64,000 nucleotides of DNA, from positions 992,001-1,056,000 of the forward strand of contig NZ_PISM01000004.1 in NCBI RefSeq assembly GCF_002929225.1. Reading direction: 5' to 3'. Below, piece by piece: positions 36,825 to 46,071 of the stretch. The stretch is from Stutzerimonas kunmingensis. GTDB lineage: Bacteria; Pseudomonadota; Gammaproteobacteria; Pseudomonadales; Pseudomonadaceae. Position numbers and translations under genes: made by a program. How positions within the stretch are numbered: the stretch's first letter is position 1; every line of letters begins with the position of its first letter. The notes below the pieces were generated by a model, which saw only the letters and a list, made by a program, of their open reading frames with translations, did not search any database and was not told the origin of the DNA.

Positions 36825-38045
36825 TCAGCCCGTCAGGCCGATCAGGCCACCACCCACAGCGCCACCGATCACCACCAGCCAGGGCGGTAGTTTCCAGTAC
36901 ATCAGTGCGGCGAGGGCGAGCAGGGCAAGGACGAAATGCTCTGGGGCCTTGATGCCGCTGGTCCATACCGGATCGTACAGCGCAGCCAGCAGCAACCCGA
37001 CCACCGCCGCGTTGACCGCCGCCAGGGCTGCCTGCGTGCGCCGGTTGCTGCGCAGGCGCTCCCAGAACGGCAGCACGCCGATGACCAGCAGAAACGACGG
37101 CACGAATACCGCAACCAGGCACACCGCCGCTCCCAGCAAGCCGCTGGGCGATTCATTCATCGAGGCGCCGAGAAACGCGGCAAAGGTGAACAGCGGGCCG
37201 GGTACCGCCTGGGCCGCGCCGTAGCCAGCGAGGAACGTATCGCGGTCTACCCAGCCTGGCTGCACCACTTCGGCCTGCAGCAGCGGCAGCATCACGTGGC
37301 CGCCACCGAACACCAGCGCGCCAGCGCGGTAGAACGCATCGAGCAACGCCAACAACGGGTTGTCCGTGCCGCTGGCGAGTAGCGGCAACAGCATGAGCAG
37401 CGCAAAGAACAGCGCCAGTGCTGTGAGCGCGGCCCGACGCTTCACCGCAACGGGCAATGCGACATGTGCTTCCGTGGAGGCTGGGCGAAAGACAATCAGC
37501 CCGATCAGACCCGCCGTGGCGATGACCGCAACCTGGCTCCAGATGAACGGGAGCAGCAGCACGGTGCTCGCCGCCGCCAGCGCAATGGCGATTCGCGGCG
37601 CGTCGGTACACAGCGTTCGTGCCATGCCCCAGACGGCCTGGGCAACCACGGCCACGGCGACGATCTTCAGACCCTGAAGGACGCCGTCAGGCAGCGCGTC
37701 GCCCCATGTGGCGATTCCCAGCGCGAACAGCGTCAGCGCGATCGCCGATGGCAGGGTGAAGCCTGCCCAGGCCGCCAGCGAGCCACGGTAACCGCCGCGC
37801 AGCAAACCGATCGCCAGGCCTACCTGGCTGCTGGCCGGGCCTGGAAGAAACTGGCAGAGCGCGACCAGATCGGCATAGCTGCGCTCGTCCAGCCAGCGGC
37901 GACGCTGGACGAACTCGTCGCGGAAATAGCCGAGATGCGCGATGGGACCGCCAAAGGAGGTGAGGCCCAGGCGCAGGAACACCAGAAAAATGGTCCAGGC
38001 GTCGAGTCGGGAGGGTGTCGAATGATGCTGCGAGTCGGTGGGCAT
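36825..38045 (-). CDS. chrA: Chromate efflux transporter ChrA (two-domain CHR family)
   Basis: 406 residues with two CHR halves. The N-terminal half has LVFLRLGLTSFGGPIAHLGY (~20-39), RRWLDERSYADLVALCQFLPGPASSQVGL (~49-77) and GYRGSLAAWAGFTLPSA. The C-terminal half repeats it: YRAGALVFGGGHVMLPLLQAEV (~239-260) and FLAGYGAAQAVPGPLFTFAAFLG. It is a proton-linked anion exporter giving chromate resistance in known cases. It converges on the TauE/SafE gene; no chrB regulator is seen. Confidence 0.88.
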   Translation of the reverse strand: MPTDSQHHSTPSRLDAWTIFLVFLRLGLTSFGGPIAHLGYFRDEFVQRRRWLDERSYADLVALCQFLPGPASSQVGLAIGLLRGGYRGSLAAWAGFTLPSAIALTLFALGIATWGDALPDGVLQGLKIVAVAVVAQAVWGMARTLCTDAPRIAIALAAASTVLLLPFIWSQVAVIATAGLIGLIVFRPASTEAHVALPVAVKRRAALTALALFFALLMLLPLLASGTDNPLLALLDAFYRAGALVFGGGHVMLPLLQAEVVQPGWVDRDTFLAGYGAAQAVPGPLFTFAAFLGASMNESPSGLLGAAVCLVAVFVPSFLLVIGVLPFWERLRSNRRTQAALAAVNAAVVGLLLAALYDPVWTSGIKAPEHFVLALLALAALMYWKLPPWLVVIGGAVGGGLIGLTG

Positions 38046-38108
38046 GCGGGTCCGTCGGCTATCGATCTGTAGGGTCGAGTCGGGCAGGCAGTCTAGCTGT
38101 TCAAGGTG

Positions 38109-39074
38109 TCAGGTGGATGACAACGGACGCGCTGCAGCGCCGTTGCAGGGCCAATCATCGGCGACCAGAAACAGCCGTTCCTGCTCCAGCCAGACGCCCG
38201 ACGCATCCGGTTCGAGCCGCGCCAGCAGCTGCGCCCGCGCCTGTGCCGGATTGGCGGCCTGCCAGTCGGCGAACCGGTTTGCAGTCCACAGTTCGGCTGG
38301 CGTAACACGTGCTGGCGCGAGCCAGGCCGAGCGAGCGATGGGTTGCCAGGCGGCGTCGGGATTCTCGGCCTGGAACCGCGGCCAGTCAGCCTGGCGCAGC
38401 CATCTGCCCTGCAGGTGGTGCGGGTTGGCGCCGAGCGGCGACGTGCAGCTCTGCGGCCAGGGGCGGAACAGGTACCCGCTGAGCCAGAAGCTGCTTTGCA
38501 CCGGGCGGCCGGTAAGTTCGGCGAGCACCGCCAGCGTTGCTGGCTGGGTACACAGCGGCAGCTGGCGCTGGCACATATGGTCGAGTTTCAGATCGAGTCG
38601 ATCGTGACTGCCGGGACCAAGCCAATGCGCGTGCCGGCTGCCATCGCCCTGCCCGAGCCCCAGGTAGAACTTCACGGCCAGCTCCAGGTGGTGCACGCCC
38701 TGGTCATCGCAGAACAGCAGGTCCAGCTCGCCGAGGGTGCTGCCGTTCTGCCGGATCGGCAGATTGGCGGCGAGCAGCTGGATATCGGGTGCGTGGGACA
38801 GCGCGTATTGCCACAGTCGCTCGTAGTACAGGCCCAGTCGTCGAATGCGGTGCAGCGACAGCCAGGCTTCGAGAATCGATGGCTCGGCATCCTGTTGCCA
38901 CAACCAGTTGGCCAGTCGCTCCGGCTCGCTGTTCCAGCAGCTCGCGGACAGCGGGTGACGCTGACACTGCGGTGCCTCGTTCAGCAGCGGCGGCGAGAGG
39001 ATCGTCCAGGCGAGATCGCGCACCTGCGGATGCTGGAGGCGGTTGGGGAGGGCGGAAAGACTGCACAGGCTCAT
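38109..39074 (-). CDS. DUF1853 family protein, possible PD-(D/E)XK nuclease fold
   Basis: 321 residues. The N-terminal LQHPQVRDLAWTILSPPLL and central GELDLLFCDDQGVHHLELAVKF (~113-134) are DUF1853 features. The pattern E-x-D-x(9-14)-E-x-x-x-K is like the metal site of PD-(D/E)XK nucleases, with Glu/Asp in LGELDLLF and ELAVKF. LGPGSHDRLDLKLDHM follows. Substrate and role unknown; no signal peptide. It is divergent from nadK over a 212-base gap. Confidence 0.75.
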   Translation of the reverse strand: MSLCSLSALPNRLQHPQVRDLAWTILSPPLLNEAPQCQRHPLSASCWNSEPERLANWLWQQDAEPSILEAWLSLHRIRRLGLYYERLWQYALSHAPDIQLLAANLPIRQNGSTLGELDLLFCDDQGVHHLELAVKFYLGLGQGDGSRHAHWLGPGSHDRLDLKLDHMCQRQLPLCTQPATLAVLAELTGRPVQSSFWLSGYLFRPWPQSCTSPLGANPHHLQGRWLRQADWPRFQAENPDAAWQPIARSAWLAPARVTPAELWTANRFADWQAANPAQARAQLLARLEPDASGVWLEQERLFLVADDWPCNGAAARPLSST

Positions 39075-39286
39075 GAATGCAGCATAGCTGTCGGTTTGCT
39101 GATGGTCCGGCGTTTCGCTGATAATCCGCTGCCGCTGAACACCGCGGCGAGCAGGGGCTCTAACCCCTGTGCTGGATTTCAGGCGAATAGCCGATTCGTA
39201 TCGGCGTCGTCGCCTGCGTGCTGCGTGTTATTTTCTAGCGCTGCGACTGCCCGCAACCATCCGCCCAGCCACACCAGGGAACGTCA

Positions 39287-40174
39287 ATGGAGCAATTCCG
39301 CAATATCGGCATCATCGGCCGCCTGGGTAGCTCCCAGGTGCTGGATACCATCCGCCGGCTGAAGCGATTCCTCGTCGAACGCCATCTGCATGTGATTCTT
39401 GAAGAGAACATCGCCGAGGTGCTGCCGGGACACGGCATGCAGACCTCGTCGCGGCAGCGGCTGGGCGAATCCTGCGACCTGGTGATCGTGGTCGGCGGCG
39501 ACGGCAGCCTGCTGGGCGCCGCCCGGGCGATGGCCAAGCACCGGGTGCCGGTACTCGGCATCAACCGTGGCAGCCTCGGCTTTCTCACCGACATCCGTCC
39601 GGATGAGCTGGAAGAGAAAGTCGCCGAAGTGCTCAACGGCCAGTACACCCTGGAAAATCGCTTTCTGCTGGAGGCCCAGGCGCGACGCTTCGATGAGCCG
39701 ATCGGCGAGGGCGACGCGCTCAATGATGTGGTGCTGCATCCGGGCAAATCCACGCGCATGATCGAATTCGAGCTGTACATCGACGGCCAGTTCGTCTGCA
39801 GCCAGAAGGCCGACGGTCTGATCGTGGCGACCCCCACCGGCTCCACTGCCTATTCGCTGTCGGCGGGCGGGCCGATCATGCATCCGCGATTGGACGCCAT
39901 CGTCGTCGTGCCCATGTACCCGCACACGCTGTCGAGCCGTCCGATCGTGGTCGATGGCAACAGCGAGCTGAAGATCGTGGTGTCGCCGAACATGCAGATC
40001 TATCCGCAAGTGTCCTGCGACGGCCAGAACCACTTCACCTGTGCCCCGGGCGATACCGTGACGGTGCGCAAGAAGCCGCAGAAGCTGCACCTGATCCATC
40101 CGCTGGACCACAACTACTACGAAGTTTGCCGGACCAAGCTGGGCTGGGGCAGTCGCCTCGGCGGGGGCGATTGA
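39287..40174 (+). CDS. nadK: NAD kinase
   Basis: 295 residues. ATP/polyphosphate-dependent 2'-phosphorylation of NAD to NADP. Diagnostic motifs: VVGGDGSLLGAARAM (~65-79; GGDG with catalytic Asp), LGINRGSLGFLTD (~89-101), ADGLIVATPTGSTAYSLSAGGPI (~174-196). The N-terminal MEQFRNIGIIGRLG is typical of pseudomonad NadK. The next gene's ATG overlaps its stop (TGATG). Confidence 0.94.
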   Translation: MEQFRNIGIIGRLGSSQVLDTIRRLKRFLVERHLHVILEENIAEVLPGHGMQTSSRQRLGESCDLVIVVGGDGSLLGAARAMAKHRVPVLGINRGSLGFLTDIRPDELEEKVAEVLNGQYTLENRFLLEAQARRFDEPIGEGDALNDVVLHPGKSTRMIEFELYIDGQFVCSQKADGLIVATPTGSTAYSLSAGGPIMHPRLDAIVVVPMYPHTLSSRPIVVDGNSELKIVVSPNMQIYPQVSCDGQNHFTCAPGDTVTVRKKPQKLHLIHPLDHNYYEVCRTKLGWGSRLGGGD

Positions 40175-41145
40175 TGCAGCTTGATCCCGAACGCGGCTAC
40201 GACCTTATCGGTGATGTGCATGGCTGCGGTCGTGCACTTGCGCGGCTGCTGGATCAGCTGGGCTACCGCCTGCAGGGCGGGGTCTGGCGCCATTCGCGGC
40301 GACAGGTGATCTTCCTCGGCGACATCATCGACCGCGGCCCGCATATCCGCGAGGCGCTGCATCTGGTCTACGACATGGTCGATCGTGGGCAAGCCTACTG
40401 CATCATGGGTAACCACGAGTTCAATGCGCTGGGCTGGTACATGCCGGCACCGCCGGGCAGCGGCCGGGAGTTCGTGCGTGACCGCACGCCGCGCTTCGCC
40501 CGCCTGCTGCAGGAGACGTTCGAGCAGTTCGAACGGTATCCGGACGAGTGGCGAGCGTTCCGCGAATGGTTCTACGAGTTGCCACTGTTCTTGGAATCCG
40601 AGCGCTTCCGCGTGGTGCATGCCTGCTGGGACAGCTGGGTGATCGCACGCCTGCGTCCGTTTCTCAACGACGCCTGCCTCAATCCGGCAATCCTGCGCGA
40701 AGCCGGCCTGCCGGGCACCTTCATCTGCCAGGCGCTGGATCGGCTGCTGCGCGGCACAGACATGCCGCTGCCCGAGGGCATGACCCTGACCAGTGAGGAA
40801 GGTTTCGTGCGCACCTTCTTCCGCACCAAATTCTGGGAAGAGAACCCACAGACCTACGGTGACGTGGTGTTCCAGCCCGACGGCCTGCCGGACCATGCGG
40901 CGCGCATGCCGCTATCTGCGCAACAGAAGAATCGCCTCTTCCTCTACGGTCCGGACGAGCCGCTGCTGTTCGTCGGCCACTACTGGCGGCGTGGCCAGCC
41001 GGGGCCGCTGCGCGACAATCTGGCCTGCCTGGACTACAGCGCGGTGAAGAACGGCAAACTGGTGGCCTATCGGCTGGATCAGGAAGTCTGTCTGGACCCG
41101 GCGAAGTTCGTCTGGGTCGATGTCTGCGCGGTGTTCCGAACATGA
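40174..41145 (+). CDS. Metallophosphoesterase (calcineurin-like, PrpE/ApaH-like)
   Basis: 323 residues with a full calcineurin-like metal site: GDVHGCGRAL (~13-22), GDIIDRGP (~49-56), MGNHEFNALG (~83-92) and downstream RVVHACWDSW plus LFVGHYWRRG histidines. Members hydrolyse phosphoproteins or dinucleoside polyphosphates; which applies here is not clear. The start at 40174 overlaps the nadK stop, and its own end overlaps the rhomboid gene, giving a nadK-phosphoesterase-rhomboid operon. Confidence 0.83.
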   Translation: MQLDPERGYDLIGDVHGCGRALARLLDQLGYRLQGGVWRHSRRQVIFLGDIIDRGPHIREALHLVYDMVDRGQAYCIMGNHEFNALGWYMPAPPGSGREFVRDRTPRFARLLQETFEQFERYPDEWRAFREWFYELPLFLESERFRVVHACWDSWVIARLRPFLNDACLNPAILREAGLPGTFICQALDRLLRGTDMPLPEGMTLTSEEGFVRTFFRTKFWEENPQTYGDVVFQPDGLPDHAARMPLSAQQKNRLFLYGPDEPLLFVGHYWRRGQPGPLRDNLACLDYSAVKNGKLVAYRLDQEVCLDPAKFVWVDVCAVFRT

Positions 41146-42011
41146 GTGTCGAGGTGAGTGAAGCGCTGCGCCTGCCGCTGTCGGAAGACCTCAGCGGCTT
41201 CATCGCCCTGCTGCGCCGTCTGCGGGTGCCGTGCCGGGTGTCGGAGGAGGGCGATCAACAGGTGCTGCGCGTGCCGGTTGAGGTCGTCGAGCAGGTTCGT
41301 GACCTGTACTCACGGCATCCCCATGGCGATGACAGCGTCGTCATCGAACAGCCGCGTCGCCGCGGCGGTTTCGTCGCCGCCCTGCGCGCCAGCCCGCTGA
41401 CCGCGGCGGTATTGGTCATCACCCTGGTTGTCGCGGCTATCACCATGCTCGGTGAGAACTTCGCGACGATCCGCTGGCTGAACTTCGTCGACTTCCGGGT
41501 CGATGGTGAATACGCCTACTTCGCCTCGCTGGAGCAGACACTCGCCGCCGGGCAGTGGTGGCGACTGATCACGCCGATCTTCGTGCACTTCGGCATCCTC
41601 CACCTGGCCATGAACAGCATGTGGTTCTGGGAACTGGGGCGGCGCATCGAAGCCCTTCAGCGCGCCTGGATGCTGCTGGCGCTGACGCTGCTGTTCGGTC
41701 TGGTGTCCAACTTCGCCCAGTACCTGTTCGGCGGGCCGGGCATCTTCGGTGGGCTCTCCGGCGTGCTGTACGGGCTGCTCGGGCACTGCTGGCTCTATCA
41801 GAAGCTTGCGCCCAACGAGGCCTACCGGCTGCCACCCGGGGTGGTCGTGCTGATGCTGGTGTGGCTGGTGATCTGCCTCACCGGCGTCATCGAGGTGCTC
41901 AGTTTCGGCGCGCTGGCCATCGCCAATGCCGCCCATGTCGGCGGGTTGGTCGCCGGCTGCGTGACCGGCGTGATTGGCGGCACCCTGGCGCGCCGTCGGC
42001 GCCAGCGCTGA
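41142..42011 (+). CDS. glpG: Rhomboid-family intramembrane serine protease (GlpG type)
   Basis: 289 residues. A ~85-residue cytoplasmic N-domain is followed by six or seven helices. The catalytic dyad is Ser206 in FGGLSGVLYGLLG and His265 in NAAHVGGLVAG; the conserved HLAMNSMWFWELG loop (~154-166) carries the H-x-x-x-N oxyanion-type motif. It cleaves membrane-protein substrates within the bilayer. It follows the phosphoesterase gene with a four-base overlap. Confidence 0.88.
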   Translation: MSVEVSEALRLPLSEDLSGFIALLRRLRVPCRVSEEGDQQVLRVPVEVVEQVRDLYSRHPHGDDSVVIEQPRRRGGFVAALRASPLTAAVLVITLVVAAITMLGENFATIRWLNFVDFRVDGEYAYFASLEQTLAAGQWWRLITPIFVHFGILHLAMNSMWFWELGRRIEALQRAWMLLALTLLFGLVSNFAQYLFGGPGIFGGLSGVLYGLLGHCWLYQKLAPNEAYRLPPGVVVLMLVWLVICLTGVIEVLSFGALAIANAAHVGGLVAGCVTGVIGGTLARRRRQR

Positions 42012-42072
42012 GGCTTTTCCCTAAAGCACGGCTGCCCGGTAGAATGGCCGCTCGTTTCCCTCGGAGCTGGCC

Positions 42073-42351
42073 ATGTCGACCTTTATCCAAACCGCCGAAA
42101 ACATCACCCCCGAAATCTACCTGAACCTCAAGCAGGCGCTTGAACTCGGCAAATGGGCTGACGGCCGCAAGCTGACCCCCGAGCAGAAGGAAACCTGCAT
42201 GCAGGCGGTGATCGCCTGGGAGATGAAGAACCTCCCGGAAGAACAGCGCACCGGCTTCATGGGCGGTCAGGAATGTGCTTCCAAGAGCAAGAAGGCTGAG
42301 CCGGCCATCGATACCAGCCTGTTCGCTCCCGCTTCGGGAACCCGCCACTGA
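42073..42351 (+). CDS. yeaC: DUF1315 / YeaC-family protein
   Basis: 92-residue soluble protein (MSTFIQTAENITPEIYLNLK…RTGFMGGQECASKSKK) matching the short YeaC/DUF1315 family. GKWADGRKLTPEQKETCMQAVIAWE is the conserved core. Function unknown. The next gene starts at its stop codon, so the two are coupled. There is no signal peptide or membrane segment. Confidence 0.8.
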   Translation: MSTFIQTAENITPEIYLNLKQALELGKWADGRKLTPEQKETCMQAVIAWEMKNLPEEQRTGFMGGQECASKSKKAEPAIDTSLFAPASGTRH

Positions 42352-43184
42352 TGCTCGAATTGGGACGCGGTGCGCTGAGCAAGATGTCGATCCAGCTCGG
42401 CGCACCGGCGCAGTATTCCTTCCGTCTGAACGACGAGCTGGTGCCGGTCAATCCGCTGATCGGCAAGACCCTGCGTCTGGAATACCTCGGCGCCATCAAC
42501 TGCACCCATTGCGGGCGCAAGACCAACAAGAGCTTCAGCCAGGGTTATTGCTATCCCTGCTTCAAGAAGCTGCCGCAGTGCGATGTCTGCATCATGAGCC
42601 CGGAAAAGTGCCACCACGATTTCGGCACCTGCCGCGACCCGCAGTGGGGCATGGACTTCTGCATGACCGACCACGTGGTCTACCTGGCCAACTCGTCGGG
42701 CATCAAGGTCGGGATCACCCGTGCCACGCAGCTGCCGACGCGCTGGCTCGATCAGGGCGCCAGCCAGGCGCTGCCGATCATGCGCGTCGCCACACGCCAG
42801 CAGTCCGGAATGGTCGAAGACCTGCTGCGCAGCCAGGTAGCGGATCGCACCAATTGGCGCGCGCTGCTCAAGGGCGATGCCGAACCCATCGACCTGATCG
42901 AAATGCGCGAGCAGATCTTCGATGCCTGTGCCGATGGGTTGCGCGAGTTGCAACAGCGCTACGGGCTGCAGGCGATCCAGCCGGTGGCGGACGCCGAGGT
43001 GCTGGAGATTCGCTATCCGGTCGACGCCTATCCGACCAAGGTTGTCAGTCTCGATCTGGAGAAGACGCCCGTAGTCGAAGGTACGCTCAGGGGCATCAAG
43101 GGCCAGTACCTGATTCTCGATACCGGCGTGATCAACATTCGCAAGTTCACCGCTTATCAGGTCGCCGCCAGCGCTACCGCGTAG
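42351..43184 (+). CDS. DUF2797 family protein with Cys cluster and GIY-YIG-like segment
   Basis: 277 residues. INCTHCGRKTNKSFSQGYCYPCF (~47-69) and CDVCIMSPEKCHHDFGTCRD (~74-93) make a Cys/His cluster likely to hold zinc. Then DHVVYLANSSGIKVGITRATQLPTRWLDQGA (~106-136) resembles the GIY-YIG nuclease core with downstream Glu in GMVEDLL. The family (DUF2797) is uncharacterised. Its stop codon (TAG, 43182-43184) lies inside the left end of a repeat element, so the original C-terminus may have been altered. Confidence 0.75.
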   Translation: MLELGRGALSKMSIQLGAPAQYSFRLNDELVPVNPLIGKTLRLEYLGAINCTHCGRKTNKSFSQGYCYPCFKKLPQCDVCIMSPEKCHHDFGTCRDPQWGMDFCMTDHVVYLANSSGIKVGITRATQLPTRWLDQGASQALPIMRVATRQQSGMVEDLLRSQVADRTNWRALLKGDAEPIDLIEMREQIFDACADGLRELQQRYGLQAIQPVADAEVLEIRYPVDAYPTKVVSLDLEKTPVVEGTLRGIKGQYLILDTGVINIRKFTAYQVAASATA

Positions 43185-43285
43185 GGTGGATAACGCTTCG
43201 CTTATCCACCGCTTACGGCCGGCGGGCTCAAGGATGAGCGGCCTGGAACATCCCTGTGGAAAAGGCTTCTCCGTTTCCACCCTAC
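43181..43285. repeat. Short inverted-repeat-bounded element (MITE/REP-like)
   Basis: Perfect 10-bp ends: GTAGGGTGGA at 43181-43190 and TCCACCCTAC at 43276-43285. The left end also forms a hairpin, GGTGGATAA/TTATCCACC (43186-43194 and 43202-43210). GTAGGGTGGATAA-type ends are a common intergenic repeat style in pseudomonads. There is no coding capacity. It overlaps the DUF2797 stop codon and lies 119 bases before pepN. Confidence 0.65.
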
Positions 43286-43404
43286 AAGTCCGTCGCGACA
43301 GACGCTAAGCTCGAACTCATCCGCAGCCCGGTTTCCGGGCTGGCAGTCCATCGCCAAATTCCTGCTTGAAGCTAGCCGCTTGAAGCTCAGTCGACGAGGT
43401 TTCC

Positions 43405-46065
43405 ATGCGTACCGAACAACCGAAAGTCATTCATCTGAAGGATTACCAGGCGCCTGAATACCTGATCGATGAAACCCACCTGACCTTCGAACTGTACGAG
43501 GACCGCACCCTGGTGCACGCCCAGCTGGTGATGCGCCGCAATCCCGAGCGCCCGGCTGGCAAGCTGCCGCCGCTGGAGCTGCACGGCCAGGAGCTTGAGC
43601 TGCAGGCCATCGCGCTGAACGACCGCGAGCTGAGCCTGGGCGACTACCAGATCAGCGAAGACTGTCTGACCCTGCAGCCGGACAGCGAACGCTTCGTCAT
43701 CGACACTTCGGTGGTGATCCATCCGGAAACCAACACCGCGCTGGAAGGGCTGTACAAGTCCGGCAGCATGTTCTGCACCCAGTGCGAGGCCGAGGGCTTC
43801 CGCAAGATCACTTATTACCTCGACCGCCCGGACGTGATGAGCAAGTTCACCACCACCGTGAGCGCCGAACAAAAGGCCTATCCGGTGCTGCTCTCCAACG
43901 GCAACCCGATTGCCAGCGGCAGCGAGGACGACGGCCGCCACTGGGCGACCTGGGAAGACCCGTTCAAGAAGCCGGCCTACCTGTTCGCCCTGGTTGCAGG
44001 TGACCTCTGGGCGATCGAAGACAGCTTCACCACCATGAGCGGGCGCGACGTGGCGCTGCGCATCTATGTCGAGCCGGAGAACGTCGACAAGTGCCAGCAC
44101 GCCATGGACAGCCTGAAGAAGTCGATGAAGTGGGATGAAGAGTCCTACGGTCGCGAGTACGACCTGGACATCTTCATGATCGTCGCGGTGAACGACTTCA
44201 ACATGGGCGCCATGGAGAACAAGGGCCTCAACATCTTCAACTCCAGCGCAGTGCTGGCCCGCGCCGAAACCGCTACCGATGCCGCGCACCAGCGCGTCGA
44301 GGCCATCGTCGCCCACGAATATTTCCACAACTGGTCGGGCAATCGCGTGACCTGCCGCGACTGGTTCCAGCTGTCGCTCAAGGAAGGCTTCACCGTCTTC
44401 CGCGATTCGCAGTTCAGCGCCGACATGAACTCGCCGACCGTCAAGCGCATCGAGGACGTCGCCTACCTGCGCACCCACCAGTTCGCCGAGGACGCCGGCC
44501 CGATGGCGCATTCGGTGCGCCCGGAATCCTTCATCGAGATTTCCAACTTCTACACCCTGACCGTCTACGAGAAGGGCGCCGAAGTGGTGCGCATGATCCA
44601 GACGCTGCTGGGCGACGAGGGCTTCCGCAAGGGCAGCGACCTCTATTTCGAGCGGCATGACGGCCAGGCCGTGACGGTCGACGATTTCGTCAAGGCGATG
44701 GAGGACGCCAACGGTGCGGACCTGACCCAGTTCAAGCGCTGGTACAGCCAGTCCGGTACACCGCGCCTGGCCGTCAGCGAGCAATACGACGAGGCAGCGA
44801 AGACCTACCGCTTGACCTTCCGCCAGAGCTGTCCGCCGACACCGGGCCAGCCGACCAAGGAGCCGTTCGTGATCCCGGTGGCGCTGGGCCTGCTCGCCGC
44901 CGATGGTTCGGACATGCCGCTGCGTCTGGACGGTGAAGCCTCCGCCGTCGGAACCAGCCGCGTGCTGGCGGTGACTGAAGCCGAACAGACCTTTACCTTC
45001 GTCGACGTCGCCGAGCGTCCGCAGCCATCGCTGCTGCGCGGCTTCTCCGCGCCGGTAAAGCTGGATTACCCGTACGACCGCGACCAGCTGATGTTCCTGA
45101 TGCAGCACGATTCCGACGGCTTTAATCGCTGGGAAGCGGGTCAGCAGCTGTCGGTGCAGGTGCTGCAGGAGCTGATCGGTCAGCATCAGCGTGGGGAAGC
45201 GTTGGTGATGGATGAGCGCCTGGTCGAGGCGCTACGCAGCCTGTTGCAAAACGAGACGCTCGATGCAGCGATGGTCGCCGAGATGCTCTCGCTGCCGGGC
45301 GAGGCCTATCTGACCGAAATCAGCGAAGTGGCGGACGTGGATGCCATCCATACGGCACGCGAGTTCGCCCGCCAGCGCATCGCCGATGCGTTGTTCGAGC
45401 CGCTGTGGCAGCGCTACCAGGCCAATCGCGAAACCTCGCGCAGCACGCCCTATGTCGCCTCGGCCGAACATTTCGCCCGTCGCGCCCTGCAAAACATCGC
45501 ATTGTCGTATCTGATGCTGAGCGAAAAAGCCGAAGTCGTGGAAGCCTGCCTGGAACAGTTCGAGCAGGCCGACAACATGACCGAGCGCTTGACCGCACTG
45601 GCCGTGCTGGTCAACTCGCCGTTCGAGGCCGAGCGCGACAAGGCGCTGCAGGCCTTCGCCGAGCACTTCAAGGACAACCCGCTGGTGATGGATCAGTGGT
45701 TCAGCGTCCAGGCCGGAAACCCTTTGCCCGGCGGGCTGGAACGGGTGCAGACGCTGATGCAGCACCCGGCATTCACCCTGAAGAATCCGAACAAGGTGCG
45801 TGCGTTGATCGGCGCCTTCGCCAACCAGAACCTGGTCAACTTCCACCGCGCCGATGGCGCCGGCTACCGCTTCCTCGCCGACCAGGTGATCACCCTCAAC
45901 GCGCTGAACCCGCAGATCGCCTCGCGCCTGCTGGCACCGCTGACCCGCTGGCGCAAGTACGACAGCGCCCGGCAGGCGCTGATGAGGGCCGAGCTGGAGC
46001 GCATCCTGGCGTCCGGAGAGCTGTCCAGCGATGTCTACGAAGTTGTGAGCAAGAGCCTCGCCTGA
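43405..46065 (+). CDS. pepN: Aminopeptidase N
   Basis: 886-residue M1 zinc metallopeptidase, releasing N-terminal residues from peptides in the cytoplasm. MGAMENKGLNIFN (~268-280; exopeptidase GAMEN motif), zinc motif VAHEYFHNWSGNRVTCRDW (~302-320) and its downstream Glu in LKEGFTVFRD. The C-terminal helical domain extends to VYEVVSKSLA, the full length. Independent gene: repeat element before, terminator at 46072 after. Confidence 0.95.
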   Translation: MRTEQPKVIHLKDYQAPEYLIDETHLTFELYEDRTLVHAQLVMRRNPERPAGKLPPLELHGQELELQAIALNDRELSLGDYQISEDCLTLQPDSERFVIDTSVVIHPETNTALEGLYKSGSMFCTQCEAEGFRKITYYLDRPDVMSKFTTTVSAEQKAYPVLLSNGNPIASGSEDDGRHWATWEDPFKKPAYLFALVAGDLWAIEDSFTTMSGRDVALRIYVEPENVDKCQHAMDSLKKSMKWDEESYGREYDLDIFMIVAVNDFNMGAMENKGLNIFNSSAVLARAETATDAAHQRVEAIVAHEYFHNWSGNRVTCRDWFQLSLKEGFTVFRDSQFSADMNSPTVKRIEDVAYLRTHQFAEDAGPMAHSVRPESFIEISNFYTLTVYEKGAEVVRMIQTLLGDEGFRKGSDLYFERHDGQAVTVDDFVKAMEDANGADLTQFKRWYSQSGTPRLAVSEQYDEAAKTYRLTFRQSCPPTPGQPTKEPFVIPVALGLLAADGSDMPLRLDGEASAVGTSRVLAVTEAEQTFTFVDVAERPQPSLLRGFSAPVKLDYPYDRDQLMFLMQHDSDGFNRWEAGQQLSVQVLQELIGQHQRGEALVMDERLVEALRSLLQNETLDAAMVAEMLSLPGEAYLTEISEVADVDAIHTAREFARQRIADALFEPLWQRYQANRETSRSTPYVASAEHFARRALQNIALSYLMLSEKAEVVEACLEQFEQADNMTERLTALAVLVNSPFEAERDKALQAFAEHFKDNPLVMDQWFSVQAGNPLPGGLERVQTLMQHPAFTLKNPNKVRALIGAFANQNLVNFHRADGAGYRFLADQVITLNALNPQIASRLLAPLTRWRKYDSARQALMRAELERILASGELSSDVYEVVSKSLA

Positions 46066-46071
46066 CTCGAC

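Noticed and set aside
39152-39169. CAGGGG-N6-CCCCTG hairpin between DUF1853 and nadK, considered as terminator or tRNA arm
   Set aside because: No T-run follows, both neighbouring genes are transcribed away from it, and the flanks do not fold into a cloverleaf.
43181-43285. Remnant of an insertion sequence
   Set aside because: No transposase fragment or target duplication visible; size and ends fit a short non-autonomous or REP-like repeat better.
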